DNA of 64,000 nucleotides from Laetiporus sulphureus 93-53 (taxonomy: Eukaryota; Basidiomycota; Agaricomycetes; Polyporales; Laetiporaceae), in the NCBI RefSeq assembly GCF_001632365.1, contig NW_024468576.1, positions 62,001 through 126,000 of the forward strand, in the 5' to 3' direction. A model generated the notes under the pieces. The model did not search any database. It saw only the letters and a list, made by a program, of their open reading frames with translations, and had not been told where the DNA came from. Position numbers and translations under genes: made by a program. This document shows positions 1 to 11,199 of this stretch, in pieces (position 1 is the stretch's first letter; each line of letters opens with the position of its first letter).

Positions 1-671
1 AACCAAGAGCAGAATAAACGAGAGCAGCGACGAGGCAGCTGATGTCCCCGCCCGACGCGTCCGGCCAATGGGCACAGCGCTCGGCGCGAGCGGCGGGACG
101 AACGGCCAGCGTCCGCCGAGGATATTGGCCGACTGTCGGCCGGGATGAGAGAGCTGCATGATCGCAAGCGGCTTGTTATCTCGCTCCTGTGCCTTCGTAT
201 ACGCTTCCCCGTGGATAGCGTCTGCTAATCGCCTGAACGGTTCGACCGTCTCTGGAGTGATGTGTTCTGGAACGACCATGTCTCTCCCAAGCGTAAGGTG
301 ATCGTTACATACTTGCACGTTTCCCGTGCAGATCATACCCCACTCTCCTTTGGACCAGCGCGAATAGAGTTCAAAATGTGCCTCGTTAGGCGGCCCTCCG
401 TAGAGGTTGCTCATGTGCTCGTACATAGCAACCTACAATAGGTCAGAAATTCAGCGGAAACCTCTTGACCATACACAAACTCGCCTTCACCAGCCTATTA
501 GGCACTGTACGGCCACATGTGAGTTTGATAGCCGTCAGCAGCTCTTGGGACGCATCGATGTCGGCGTCATCAGCATCTTGACCGCATTTATGAGCAGCTT
601 GCGCAGTATCTGCCTTGTAAGGTGTCAATGCTACGATTCCAAGTGGCTTTAATGACTCATCAACGAACCCA
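1..671 (-). CDS. NADH:flavin oxidoreductase / Old Yellow Enzyme family (5' part; runs off the window)
   Basis: This is the N-terminal part of a flavin-dependent ene-reductase-type enzyme (FMN TIM barrel, NAD(P)H-dependent reduction of activated C=C bonds or similar). Read on the minus strand, one exon carries GRTVPNRLVK and the next carries AMYEHMSNLYGGPPNEAHF, then CTGNVQV and the hallmark HPGRQSANILGGR followed by PFVPPLAPSAV. The HPGRQ motif and the proline-rich stretch after it are typical of the fungal OYE-like group. The two exons are joined by a 52-nt intron at 433-484 whose donor is GC (gcgagt) rather than GT. The rest of the barrel, including the catalytic C-terminal half, lies beyond position 1. 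No ATG is available in frame at the 5' end, so at least one short upstream exon is missing from this model. The family is clear; the substrate is unknown. Confidence 0.85.
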
Positions 672-878
672 TGTCCTGCATGGACAAAGTGCGGAACACG
701 CAGTAGACACGCGGTCGACGACTGAACAAGCTTGGAACCAGCAGACGCCCGCAAACACGATCACGTGACCGGGACGTGACGCCCAAACGCGTCTCTGATG
801 TGCAGTCGACACCCATCTCGTTGCCATTATAGGAAGTGTGCAGATTTAAAAAAAGATACAAAGTACTCGTTTAATATA

Positions 879-3812
879 TCATCTTCTGTTGCGACTTTGC
901 CCACTCTGTTCCCCAGGGCCTGCTGCTGCACCTTTCCTCATCTCCTCCTCGTCCAACCCGGCCTCCGCCAAAATCTTCTCCACCTCCCGCAAAATCGGCT
1001 CGTACGAAGCTGCAAAAAATGATTATTACCACAGTTGCCTATATTGGACACGGTACCCTGCGGTGATACACTCACCATACCGCTCCTGCGCCATTGCAAA
1101 CCCATCCCTCCGAAGCTGTTTGCCTCGATTTTTGCTGGTGCCATGGGCTTTTCCTTTCCAGTACTCTCCTGCATGGGAGCGTCAATAATCACATCCTTAT
1201 AAGCGGTCGCCAGAGGTGACGTACGAGAACGAGCATAGAACATGGACAAAGTCTCGCCCGGAAGTGGGGTGCTGATGATGTCTTCCGCAGAACGTGTCGT
1301 GTCCTTGGCAACTCCCATGAATGCAGTAGCTTCCAAACGGAGGGCATCCTGATTCACAGTAGTGAGAAACCACGTAAGGCTGACCAAAGGGCCCTCACCT
1401 TCTCATCTTGGGTTATCGGATGCTCGATCTTTTCTTTGTCATCTTCATCGCACTCGTTGGAAATTGATACAGAAGCAGCTGGCTCTTCTGGCTTGCTCTG
1501 CTCGTCCTCTCTCTTGTCCTCATCATCCTCCCCCTCATCTTCATCCTCATCCTCATCCTCGTCGCTACTCTCCTCATCACCTTCAGCGGTGATAGTGATC
1601 CCGCTATCCTTAAGGCAGACATAGCGATCCAACTTGTCCAACTGCAGCAGATAGAAGTCGTCCAGCGTATATTCGCGTGAACCACGTTCGAAGATGCCTC
1701 CATAACTAGGAGCAAGCTAGGTTCAATGTCCATCGCAGAGGAAACGTAAACAGTGCTTACAGGTACAACGTGTTTCGTAATACTGCTAGCATCGCATTGT
1801 ATCGAGGCATTGGCTTCGTGAGTTCCGGATCATCTGGATCGATATCGGTGTCTGTATCCCTGACAGCGGAGGCAGGAAGAGGGACGCGCGACTTCTTATT
1901 CTGATGTTGTTCGTCGCAATCAGCTATCATCTTAACATAAGTGAAGCAAATCATATACCTCCTCTTCAATGGATAATTCAGCGTCACTGTTGGACTCATC
2001 CTCATCGCCCGAAGGAGCCCGAACAGGAGCTAGGGCTGGTTTTTGCTTCTTCGCATTTGCTCCACCCTTCTTTTTAGGCTGCTTGAGCATCATCGATACC
2101 CAACGTCCGTTCCCAGCGATCTGATAACCATATCTGTACGTGTCATGTCGCTCATTGTCGGTATGTCTAATACGCAATACGAGATGCTTACAGATCGTTG
2201 TGGAACACGCTCTCCAGCGTCTCCTCGCTCGTGTCCTCATCTGTTACACCACCGAACAGTATACCCATATTCTTCGCCACCCAGAGAGCCATGCTGCATC
2301 CCGACCGGAGCGACGGCGCGAAGGCTGTAGAGGACCGTTTTCGTCGCTCCCATTTCATTGTGACAGGCTCGGCTGGCGCCTTTCCGTCTTTTGCTTCATT
2401 GAGTGCCATCCTGGATGAAAGAGATATTTAGCGTAGGCAGTGTAGGCGAATGAACATGTTATGCATACCGGAGGAACCACGTGTCGTCGAGCATTATACC
2501 AACTGGGCGGCTGCCCTTGTGATATTCCTTGCAGTACCCGCCTACAGTGTGAACTTGTTCAGCAGCCTGCACCAGACGCGTCGGATGCCTATTTACCGTG
2601 CAACAAGATGCCATCAGCTGTAGGTAGAAATGAGAAGCCACTACGCGGTCTATACGGAATTAGTTCTTTCATTCCAGCAGACATGACACGAGGAAAACCT
2701 ACGATGGCTTCCGCTCGGCTTCCTTGAACTCAGCTTTCCGCCACTTGTAGTCCTGTGTGTCGAACAGCCAGAGGTCGTCCAGGTAGTTCGCTGCAAGCAA
2801 TCAGTCTGCCATTCCACACTTACATATAGCATTGCATGATGTGCGTACTGCGCAATCCAGGGTCATAGAACCCGCCGAAAAGGACAGCATAGTGTTTCCA
2901 CATTGCCATACTACACCGGGGGGGGAGGCAGTCACATTAGCGAGTAGGCAAAACAAACGTCTGCATGGAACGAAACTCCTCGAACTCACCGGTGTCCCGA
3001 CCGTGCCGTCGGCCTAACCTTTGTTTCTATCCGATCCCATGAATGTGTTGATATGTCGAAGCACCAGAAATCACGATAATGATGGAAGGAGTTTTGGTAT
3101 AGCGAAGAGAATTCGCCGCCTGAAGATCTCACCTTAAGTAAGACTGGATGATTAGGGCAAGGAGATGGCGAGGAATGCAGACCGAAAAGATAGAGTTTTC
3201 CTCCGCCCGCAGGGGATGCGACAACTGCGTGAGCTGAGCGAGGGCCTGGGCATGTAGGAGATACAAACCTTCGCCACTCATCCTAGAAGTGTCGGAGTAA
3301 CGCATTGAACGGTGCGAAAAATCTGAGATTTCCAGGAGAACGTACCTTTTCCGGCGAATATCTGAAGACATCGTTATAGAAATACTGAGCGAGCACCATT
3401 TCAGTGAGGGAATTCGAAGTTCCAAACAAAGGAGCAGTACCGCTTTCCCGTCATCACTAAAAAACTCTCCTCCAATACACCACAGATAGTTCCCGCTCGG
3501 GCACGGCGTGAGCGTCGCATTTGCTCGTCGACTCGGTGGGCCTTCCACAAGCTCCTCAATAACCCGGTGCGCTTCTTCCCATTCTCTTTGCATCTACTAA
3601 TGCGCATCGCCCCGTCAGTCCACGTCACCCATAGCAGGTCAAACACTTACTTTATCGAGGATCTCCTCCAAATCCTCAGTATCTTGCTCCTCCTCCCTCG
3701 TCTTTCCTGTTTTCTTCTTCTCCTTCCGCTCGACTTTCTGCTGGGCCTTCGCTTTTTTGGCAGCCTTCGCCGCTGCTTTGGACAAATCCTTTCCAGGTAT
3801 CTTCTTTGCCAT
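879..3812 (-). CDS. KEL3: Kelch-repeat protein, KLHDC4 / yeast Kel3 homolog
   Basis: The protein starts MAKKIPGKDLSKAAAKAAKK, a lysine/alanine-rich head followed by an acidic EDLEEILDKV segment. The kelch repeats come next: PSRRANATLTPCP with LWCIGGEFF, then YFYNDVFRYSPEK, LYLFGGEFSS, MAMWKHYAVLFGGFYDPGL, NYLDDLWLFDT, a repeat with GYCKEYHKGSRPVG, and ILFGGVTDEDTSEETLESVF. This order matches KLHDC4/Kel3. Near the C-terminus is a long Asp/Glu tract (about 1500-1590) and a final GLDEEEMRKG segment ending NRR. At least eight short introns are needed; examples are the donors after SDDGKA and after RYSPEK. The start is the only in-frame ATG before the conserved MAKK head. The cellular role of this conserved family is poorly defined (cytoplasmic or nucleolar beta-propeller scaffold). 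Confidence 0.9.
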
Positions 3813-4258
3813 CTTTGCCACTAAGCAGAACAAGATATAATAGAGATTTAGTAGGGTTTTATATAGCGAGGAGACGTCGAAGATCAAGATCAGGCCAAAG
3901 ACTCATTCGATCATGGCCAAGCTTAGTAACTATTTAATGATCTTCAAATGATCAATCATCTTTCGGCGTCTACCGACCTCGAGCACGCTGGCCACAGCTT
4001 CGATGTACTCCCCATTTTATCGGCTAAAGTTCGCTGACTCGAACCAAGCTATCCACAAACTCCGATACCAAGTCCAATTCGAATGGAAGAACAGCGAGAT
4101 GAACTTGTTGAGTAGATAGAGACCAATGGCATCATAAATATCCAGAGCAGACGTTACACGTTCAGTTGAAAAGCCGCCAAAGAAAATGAAGCTGAGGATA
4201 TCGCCACGGAACCGACCCAGTGCAACAAAGTCCCAACATACCACAGCCCGATCTGCAC

Positions 4259-5307
4259 TTAGGTTCCTGCCATCCCAATCATACCAACATGGTCGCGGAT
4301 CTTCGCAATCTCAGATGCACTCAGCTCTCCCTTGCTCGCGCAGAAGAAGTTCTCCCATGCGGTCGCCGCATCCATGTTATTTGGGAACTCCGATCTGTGA
4401 CAAACATATCGTCATCAGATGGCCAATTGCGCGGTAGTTGCAACTGAGAAGCGAGGTGATCAGAGAGGGACCACTTACTCAAGGAATTTCTGTATATGTT
4501 CCCAGAAAGTCGGCTGAGAGATCGTCGCATAGTAAGACGTGTTAATCCTCGGAGATTGAGGTGATGAAGGTGAATTAGAGGTGTCCAGAATGAGGGGTAT
4601 ATCGACCAATGTCTCGCCCGGTGAGGGGGAGATGGATGGAGATGGCGAGAGCACTACAGATGGAATGCGTCCGTGGCCCATCCGTGTCTTGTGCTGCGCC
4701 GGCTCAGGGAGAAGGACGATATTGCCTTCTGCAATCCTTGGCGACGACGGTGCAGGGACCTTTGAGGGATCCCAGTCGAAGCCAGGCTTAATAATCAGAT
4801 TGATGATGTCTCCATCCTTGACACTGTACTCCTGCAGCAGCTTCCCGTCCGCGAAGGCCTTCCCCTTGAGCAGAAGACGTTGTACGTCCGCAGGAGGAGC
4901 GCCTGGCTCTGCCGCTAGCTGGGACTTGATGTCGGAGATCGTGTCGGTGGATTGCACAGTTAGATTGTACGTCTTAGCAGGTTTGATAGATTTGAACGTG
5001 ATACTAAGAGAACCTGCAGTACACGTGTTATGTAACGTGTCTTGTAATGCCGATTTAAATCGACTGACCTATAGGAGCAGCAACTGGAGCCTTTGACTCT
5101 GGAGGCGGTGGCACCTCAACCTGTAGTTTTCAAGACAATCAGCGAGGATCTCAAGCTGAAAAAAATGAAATAGCGCACAGGTAGCACAGGTATCTTCTTC
5201 AAAGACTTCTCTGGTGGTTCCTGGAAATCATCCGCGTATATAACTGGTTGCGACGAGAGGTTGCTCGCGAATGACTTCACGAAAGCGAGCTCGGCTTGCT
5301 CTGCCAT
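4259..5307 (-). CDS. GET5: GET5/UBL4A-like ubiquitin-like protein, tail-anchored protein insertion pathway
   Basis: The first exon encodes MAEQAELAFVKSFASNLSSQ with a PVIYADDFQEPPEKSLKKIP segment, a Get4-binding-like N-terminal region. After a proline-rich linker the main exon holds a ubiquitin-like domain: TISDIKSQLAAEPGAPPADV, RLLLKGKAFADGKLLQEY and VKDGDIINLIIKPG. A Ser/Pro-rich linker follows, then a C-terminal helical segment (FWEHIQKFLE, then a final exon with FPNNMDAATAWENFF and SASEIAKIRDHVGMIGMAG) that resembles the Get5/UBL4A homodimerisation domain. Known family members work with Get4 and Sgt2 to hand tail-anchored proteins to Get3. The gene is divergent from NDUFS5, with 281 bp between the start codons. 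The start ATG at 5305-5307 matches the family N-terminus. The alternative is another UBL-linker protein, which the C-terminal region makes less likely. Confidence 0.82.
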
Positions 5308-5588
5308 AGTCGCAAATCACAATCAGTTCAGAGAGTGCTCCCTAACCCCTGGCTCGTGAAGATGGTGGTAGGAGGTCAAAATGCAGAGATGTCGCGGCTG
5401 ACACGCTAGTAGCTTGAGGCGGTGAACTTAGAGATTCCGAACTTGGAGATCCGCGGGCCAGGAAGCGGGCTTGGAGTTGGAGTCACCCTGTGACATGACG
5501 TGTCGTCTCACAGTCACGCCATCACAAGCTTGAAGTCGGCGTTAATCCTCGAGGCCGCAACAACACACTCCGACCGAGTCTTTGTACG
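5308..5588. promoter_or_regulatory. Divergent promoter between GET5-like gene and NDUFS5
   Basis: These 281 bp separate two start codons that point away from each other, so both core promoters must lie here (some 5' UTR may overlap). I see no TATAAA-type box, which would suit two housekeeping genes. No other motif stands out. Confidence 0.6.
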
Positions 5589-6120
5589 ATGGCAGTACGT
5601 TCGTACAACATCTTTTGATGCTATTCTTCTCATATTTCGCGTGTAAAGTCCGGCTACAGCTACAACGGAGGTATGCTTCCAGTGACTCGCGTCCTTCATT
5701 GCTGAACGAGATATAACCTTGAAGGCATTCCCCGTTGTTTCGCCTACTGGCAGGAGTTCTCTAAGGTAAGTCGAAAAATTCATTCTCTATCATTTTGTGT
5801 CTGACCGCTTGTTACCAGTGCTATGCCAAAACTGATGTGCCAAGCCAATGCAAACCTCAGGCGGAAGACTACCTAGAATGCTTGCACCATACTAATGAGG
5901 TGTGCTATCCTTCCACTCTCTTCAAATGAGATGGTTGACGACATCTGATGCTTACGCCTCATCGGCACAGATCGCGCGAGCGAAGGCGATCAAAGCAGAG
6001 TTTGTGAGGAAGGCCGAGCACCAGGCTCACGAAGGCCGGAAAGCGGCGGATATTCTCGCAGACGGTGTGATCGTTGGCGTCGGGCTCATACAGCGAGAGG
6101 AAGCAGCACAAGCGAAATAG
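5589..6120 (+). CDS. NDUFS5: Mitochondrial complex I 15 kDa subunit (NDUFS5-type, twin CX9C)
   Basis: Five exons (5589-5594, 5649-5670, 5725-5765, 5819-5899, 5971-6120) join to give exactly 300 nt, 99 residues. The N-terminus reads MASGYSYNGGIPRCFAYWQE, followed by CYAKTDVPSQC and DYLECLHH. Cysteines at residues 14, 24, 34 and 44 form a twin CX9C pair, as expected for a protein folded by Mia40 in the intermembrane space. The C-terminal half is a charged helix (FVRKAEHQAHEGRKAADIL). Family members are accessory subunits of NADH:ubiquinone oxidoreductase. The first coding exon is only six bases (ATG GCA). All four introns are GT-AG and 53-71 nt long. The composite frame, length and cysteine spacing leave little doubt. 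Confidence 0.93.
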
Positions 6121-6504
6121 AGTTGCTCTGGCGAAGAGGTCTACTTCCAATATCGTTGTTACATGTGCGGGTTGCTGAGCATGAGCTGCCCTTTGAATCG
6201 TGGCCCAGGTAGAATTGTCTGCATCGGCGTCTCTGCATCAGTCTTGTTGTTCGTTCCTTGACTAGATGTAGGCCCGGCTCCTGCAGGATCTGAACTTGAA
6301 TGTATTCTCAAATATGTGTGAGCAGGCTGGTCGGATGTTACACGAATAGGTTCTGGGTCAGAGTCTAGTTTCCATTTTTGGCATGTCGTCGGAGTCTGTA
6401 TGCGTGATCCGCGAAGGCACTGCGTCTGGGTCTTTTGGTCTTGACTTTGTACCTCTCTCTTCAGCACAACTGTGTGATCCTACATCTGCTCCTTTTCTCT
6501 TAGC

Positions 6505-9500
6505 ATGACCGTGCATGCTTTCGGTTCAGCTGGATCCCCTATTGTGCTCTCAGATGACGAGGACGCAGCATTTGTAGAGTACCACCTCAGTGAATTCGAC
6601 GGAAGACTGGACGCCGATACGCAAGGCGGTGCCCAGGACTGGGAGACGCAATGGAATGAGCGGTCCTACACGAACCTCGTGAATGGTACGCATGGACGAT
6701 ATGTGCTTTTTTAATATGTTGGCGTGACCACTACTAGATGGAATGCCGGGCTTGGCACCTAGTCAAAAGCGTAAACGGAAGAATACGTCGCAAACCGTCG
6801 GTCAGCAGCGGATAGAAAGCAAAGCACGACGCAGCAAGAGAAGAAAGCGTGAACGAGAAGCGGCTCAGATGCCAGAAGTCGTACAGGCTCCTCTACGGCC
6901 CAAGTATAACAGGTCAAAGCAACGGAAGGCTCAGATGGGCCCTATACCTCCTGTGCGGTCTGCATCCCCGCCACTACCGGCGACTCCATATGATCCCTAT
7001 GGTCCCCCCGTTTCTTTCCCAGAAATCCCTTTCTCCTTCTCTGCATCATCTTCGAGCTATGCCGGACCACCGTCCAAGTATATGCCTATGGGCGCAGGAT
7101 CATTGCCTCCAACGCTGCCACTCAACCCTTCTTTTTTTCCACATAGTTTCGGAATGCATGACCAGCCTGACAGCCTTTCCTATCAAATGCCACCACCAGC
7201 TCCTCGCTATCATCCTGCCCCCTCAACAGCATACACACAAACCTCCCCTCTTCCACTCTCCCCTTCTCTTCCAGACGGTTTTCTCCCAAGCCTCCTTGAC
7301 CATTCTTGTATAGAATACCCACTGGGTTCCTTGCTTCATGACGCACCTATGGCCGCTCCGCCCAGGAAGCCCACCATTGTGAAGAAATCGATTGGGCAGA
7401 CTCCTGCTAAGGGTTGCGAAGGTGAACATGGGCTCTACCCGCTTCCGCCCGGTAGCCAGCTCGTGTCACATCCTCCTGATCCACTTCGCACTGTTGTGCT
7501 GAAAATTTCGCCCAAAAAACATCGGATCCCTAAATTTGTGGTGTCCTGGGGAAAGCAGTTCTCAGAAACTTTCCGCTTTGATCTCGATGCCAAAGTTGGG
7601 AAAGCTCTGGTGGAGTTTCCCGATGCCGCCACGGCGCAAGCTGCTTTCCATAGTCCTCGCTTGTCAGGCGATAGCAAGGAACACATTTTCGCGTGGTGGT
7701 ATATTCCGGACTTGGAGGAAGGCGAGATTACAGAATATGACGTGTCTCAGCAGCCCAGCTCTGCTGCGTCTCAGACTGGGGCACCTGGCCAAGGCGGGAA
7801 GAAGAAAAATCAGAACAAACGTCAAGGGAAGAAGAAGGCTGTGGATGCCGTGTTGCAGCCTCCTGCGTTGTCGATGCAGAAATTGAAGGAGGAGGAGGAG
7901 GCACTTTGGGTGGCATTATTCAAGTCGAAGTCAAAGCCTGCTTCTCCGCGAAGCGAGGTTGCATCACGATCGCCGGCTCCGTCTGTGTCATATTCCATTC
8001 GCGGTGACGATCCAGATGAATGGAATGACATGGTCGAGATGGCCTATTCTGACTCTTCCGTGGACCGGGACAATGAAGAGGAACAAGCGATGGACATCGA
8101 GCTCAGCGACGAAGGGTACCAGTCACAAGCCCAAAAACTCGCACAAGAATCAGCTCTCTCGGATAGATTTTCTGACATGAAAACGGAAGATGGCAGTTCC
8201 ATCGCATCTTCGCGGGCAGCTTCGCCACAGCCCATGGTGATCTCGCCTATCACTCCCACCGAAGCATTGCTGCCTGTAGCGCCACTTTCCGCGACCAAAT
8301 CTGTCTCCGGCACGTTTGATGGGGAAGAGCTAGTAGCGACGAAGGTTTCTTCTCCTGTGTCCATCCCACAACCCACAGTATCGACAAAGGCTACTCCTGC
8401 TGTATCGGGATCACAGCCACGAGTGGTCACGAAAGCTCCTTCGGTTTTGCAAGCGTCCATGGCGAAAGATGCCCTTTCTCTCGCATCGATGTCGGTGACT
8501 TCGCATTCAGTAATGTCTCGACGCGACAAGCTAGCCGCACAATCATGTGTTTCCGTTGAGAATCGACAGCAGACGTCGGCTGATGCAGCGTCAGTACCCC
8601 ATGATCTGCCTGCATCGAAATCGAAAGCGTGTGCGAGGGTACCGCCGGGTCTGAGTGCGTCAATTTCCTCAACTGTTGAATCTTCTGCTCCACCCATTTT
8701 GCCCTCTGCTTTTGTTGCCACAGCCTCTACCCCTCATTCACAACCTAAAGCAGCGCCCACGCTTCTCTCTTCCCCTGTTGCTGTTCTGTTCACTGCTCCA
8801 GCTCCTCCGCAATCGTCAGACTTGCCTTCTGTTTCATTTGTGCCTGCGGTTTCTCATTCATCACCGGATGTCTCCGCGTTGCAACCACTTCCACCATGCC
8901 CATCTCATCCGCCCAACACTGCAAACTCATCGGTACTTTCTGAGTCTCGACCGCTTTCTGGGTCGGCTAGCCCATCCTGCAGTGCTTCCTCTGCAGTCAG
9001 CGATTCACAAAATGCGAAGGCATCTCCGATTGACAATGAACCTTTAATCGGTCCGGAGCAGCCGAACTGTCCAGCGCCCAGCAAATCCTCATTGTCCCCC
9101 CGGCAGAGAGAGATCAAGGAGCGCATCGCGAGGTTGAAGGCAGAACCTGCAAGCAGAAGTCGAAGTGTGTCGCCGTTACTTGTTGTCAAGTCTACGGAGG
9201 ATTCTTCCGACAGTCATGGAATGACAAGTATGACTGACGCTCAGAAGTCTGTCCAAGCTCTTCGGCGTGCCGTGATACGGAGCAGGAAGAATCTTGCAGA
9301 TGCTCCGCTTGGTTCAGCGGTGATCGCGGCGCCTCTTTCGGGAAGGGCTAGTCCTACTGAAGCAGAGGTTGCACGCAGTACGTGGATCGGTACGAGCACC
9401 ACAGGAAATGCTGCTTCTGCATCCGGCGCTGGCTCGTCTTCAGCCATCTCTCCGCGTGATGGCTCTGTTCCATCTCGAGCAGCCAGCAAGAGTCGATCAG

Positions 9501-10058
9501 CTACGCCAGCTTTCGAAGTCGCAACGAAAGTCATGCAGAGTGCCACGATGAGCGCAGTGACCTCTTCGACTGCCGGTGGTGATACTGTCAACCTCGACGA
9601 GCTAGCAGTTGTTTTCATTACGGAAAGCATTCGCACAGTCGAGCAACCCCTGCCTCCACAACCGCCGCAGCCGAAGGCTGCTCCACCGATGGAAGACATG
9701 ACACCCGCTGCAAAACTCATGCGTCTAGAGCAGCGTATCGCTGAGATCAAGACTCTGATGGCAGAACTGAGCAATGCACGTTCGGAGCTGGAGAAAAAGA
9801 ACATCCGGCGTAAGATCCGCGAACAGAGAAGGTTAGCAAGTCCTGGATCGCGTGCGCGTGTTTTGGCAACCGACTGAATGACCGAACAGAGTGATGGATG
9901 AGGCGGATGCAGCAAGCATGGCTTCCTTACCGGTGGCATCGTCAGCTCGCTTCAGTGCCGCGCAGACGTGGAAATCAAGATGGCCTGAGACGCCACAGGA
10001 TTGTAACGTACTCATCATCAGCGACAGCGAAGATGAGCATATGGACACTGACGAATAG
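6505..10058 (+). CDS. Large Ser/Pro-rich protein with an RRM-like segment, C-terminal coiled coil and terminal SIM-like motifs
   Basis: Three exons (6505-6685, 6738-9831, 9890-10058) give 1147 residues. I do not recognise an orthologous family. Visible parts in order: an acidic patch SPIVLSDDEDAAFVEY near residue 10; a basic, nuclear-localisation-like stretch (QKRKRKN, KARRSKRRKRERE); a long Pro/Ser region; a compact segment around residues 290-380 with RTVVLKISPKKHRIPKFVV and GKALVEFPDAATAQAAF that looks like an RRM fold; about 600 residues of low-complexity Ser/Ala/Pro sequence; a predicted coiled coil (AAKLMRLEQRIAEIKTLMAE onward); and a C-terminal acidic motif VLIISDSEDEHMDTDE. The two hydrophobic-acidic motifs resemble SUMO-interaction motifs. 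I infer a nuclear, possibly RNA-linked scaffold. The splice joins are frame-consistent and the huge open exon is unambiguous coding. Confidence 0.85.
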
Positions 10059-11199
10059 ATGTTGCAAGGCGTCAGTATATCGGTACGTGTATCACGGTCT
10101 CCTATTATCTTGTACTGCTAGGTTGCTTTGATTGCGACGATACCTGAAAATTTTGACTAGTGAGAACCGGAAGTACATTGTTTCTTCTGCTCTGTGAGCT
10201 TCTCATGCAGCACTTTCTCTCTTATAGGGTGGAATGTAATAGTTCACCTCTTCATATGAGTGGTGAGTGGTCCGTCTGTCTCTGCAGAGCTTTTCTCACG
10301 TCTTTACAACGCAGACTTCGTTGCTTTTTTCCGTTCAGACTCGCTTGTGTTATGGATTATGTGTCGTCCGACGCGCTAACACTCATGCCTCAAGCTAGTT
10401 GCGGGGTCGTCCAGTCAATGGTTTGTCCGTGTCTCTCGCCTTATCCCCGAGATTCACGGCGAGTCTGGCTGTCACGATCTATTACACCTTGGCATGTCGA
10501 GCGGTCGTCGATCGATCATTCTCTTGCACTTGATTTTGTATACGTTTGGCGAATGCATTGCGCTCATATTTGTACTCGTAAAGCTACGCTGTGGACCATC
10601 TGCCAAGCGTCTTCACGCCAGCGTCCCCTCGACATCTATTCGGCAGTACTTCGGAGTTACTTCTGTATCTTTGTCGAGGCAATACGAGGACACAGGTAGT
10701 GCCTGATTACATGTAGGACACTATCTTCGTCACTGGCAGCTTCGGACGTTCGTCATCGCTATAATTCTTGACTTTCGAATGCCTCATGGCTATATATGCT
10801 CCGAGCATGTGTGTCAAATTTCAATGCGAATCTCGTTTAGATTGGGACAAGAAAAGCTTGGGCAAGTCCATGACTAGATAGAAGGAGTAGCAAGCCAGTC
10901 GCTTTGACACCCGTATCGACTGAACGGATGGTACGACGTGTGGATCGTTGGACGAAAATGCCTTTGAGAGGATGAGAATGACAACCGGTATAGTTACTAA
11001 CTGCTGCAGAAAATTAGTGCTCCATCAACCCCCAGGGCCCGTTACTCATCGAGCGATACGCGGATACGGGGTGCCGCTTTCCGCTGAGCGCACGCACTCA
11101 GATTTATATATCTCGGAGCTAGAATTTTCGCCCGGGCGTTCCTGGTATCCCTCTTGCACTGCTCTGAAGCTTTTTCCTGCGAAGGTGTAGACTTATACG
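10059..11199. other. Intergenic region, no gene recognised
   Basis: About 1.1 kb between the RRM-like gene and the aldo/keto reductase. An open frame at 10160-10699 (+) has no family resemblance and shows no splice logic. A TATATA at about 10793 has no obvious gene after it. I see nothing else here apart from the reductase promoter at the right end. Confidence 0.5.
11105..11110 (+). promoter_or_regulatory. TATA box of the aldo/keto reductase gene
   Basis: TATATA lies 90 bp upstream of the reductase ATG at 11200, a usual distance for a fungal core promoter. The call rests on motif and position only. Confidence 0.5.

Noticed and set aside
1500..1590. Tandem cat/cctcat trinucleotide-like repeat
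   Set aside because: It encodes the Asp/Glu tract of the KEL3 protein and needs no separate explanation.
4025..4045. tRNA B-box-like string (reverse strand ggttcgagtca)
   Set aside because: The expected A box and acceptor stem are absent.
9241..9939. 232-codon minus-strand open frame opposite the large Ser/Pro-rich gene
   Set aside because: It is the antisense shadow of the large exon at 6738-9831 and has no domain of its own.
10160..10699. 179-codon open frame after the RRM-like gene
   Set aside because: The translated sequence is Cys/Arg/Ser-rich without domains, and there is no promoter or splice support.
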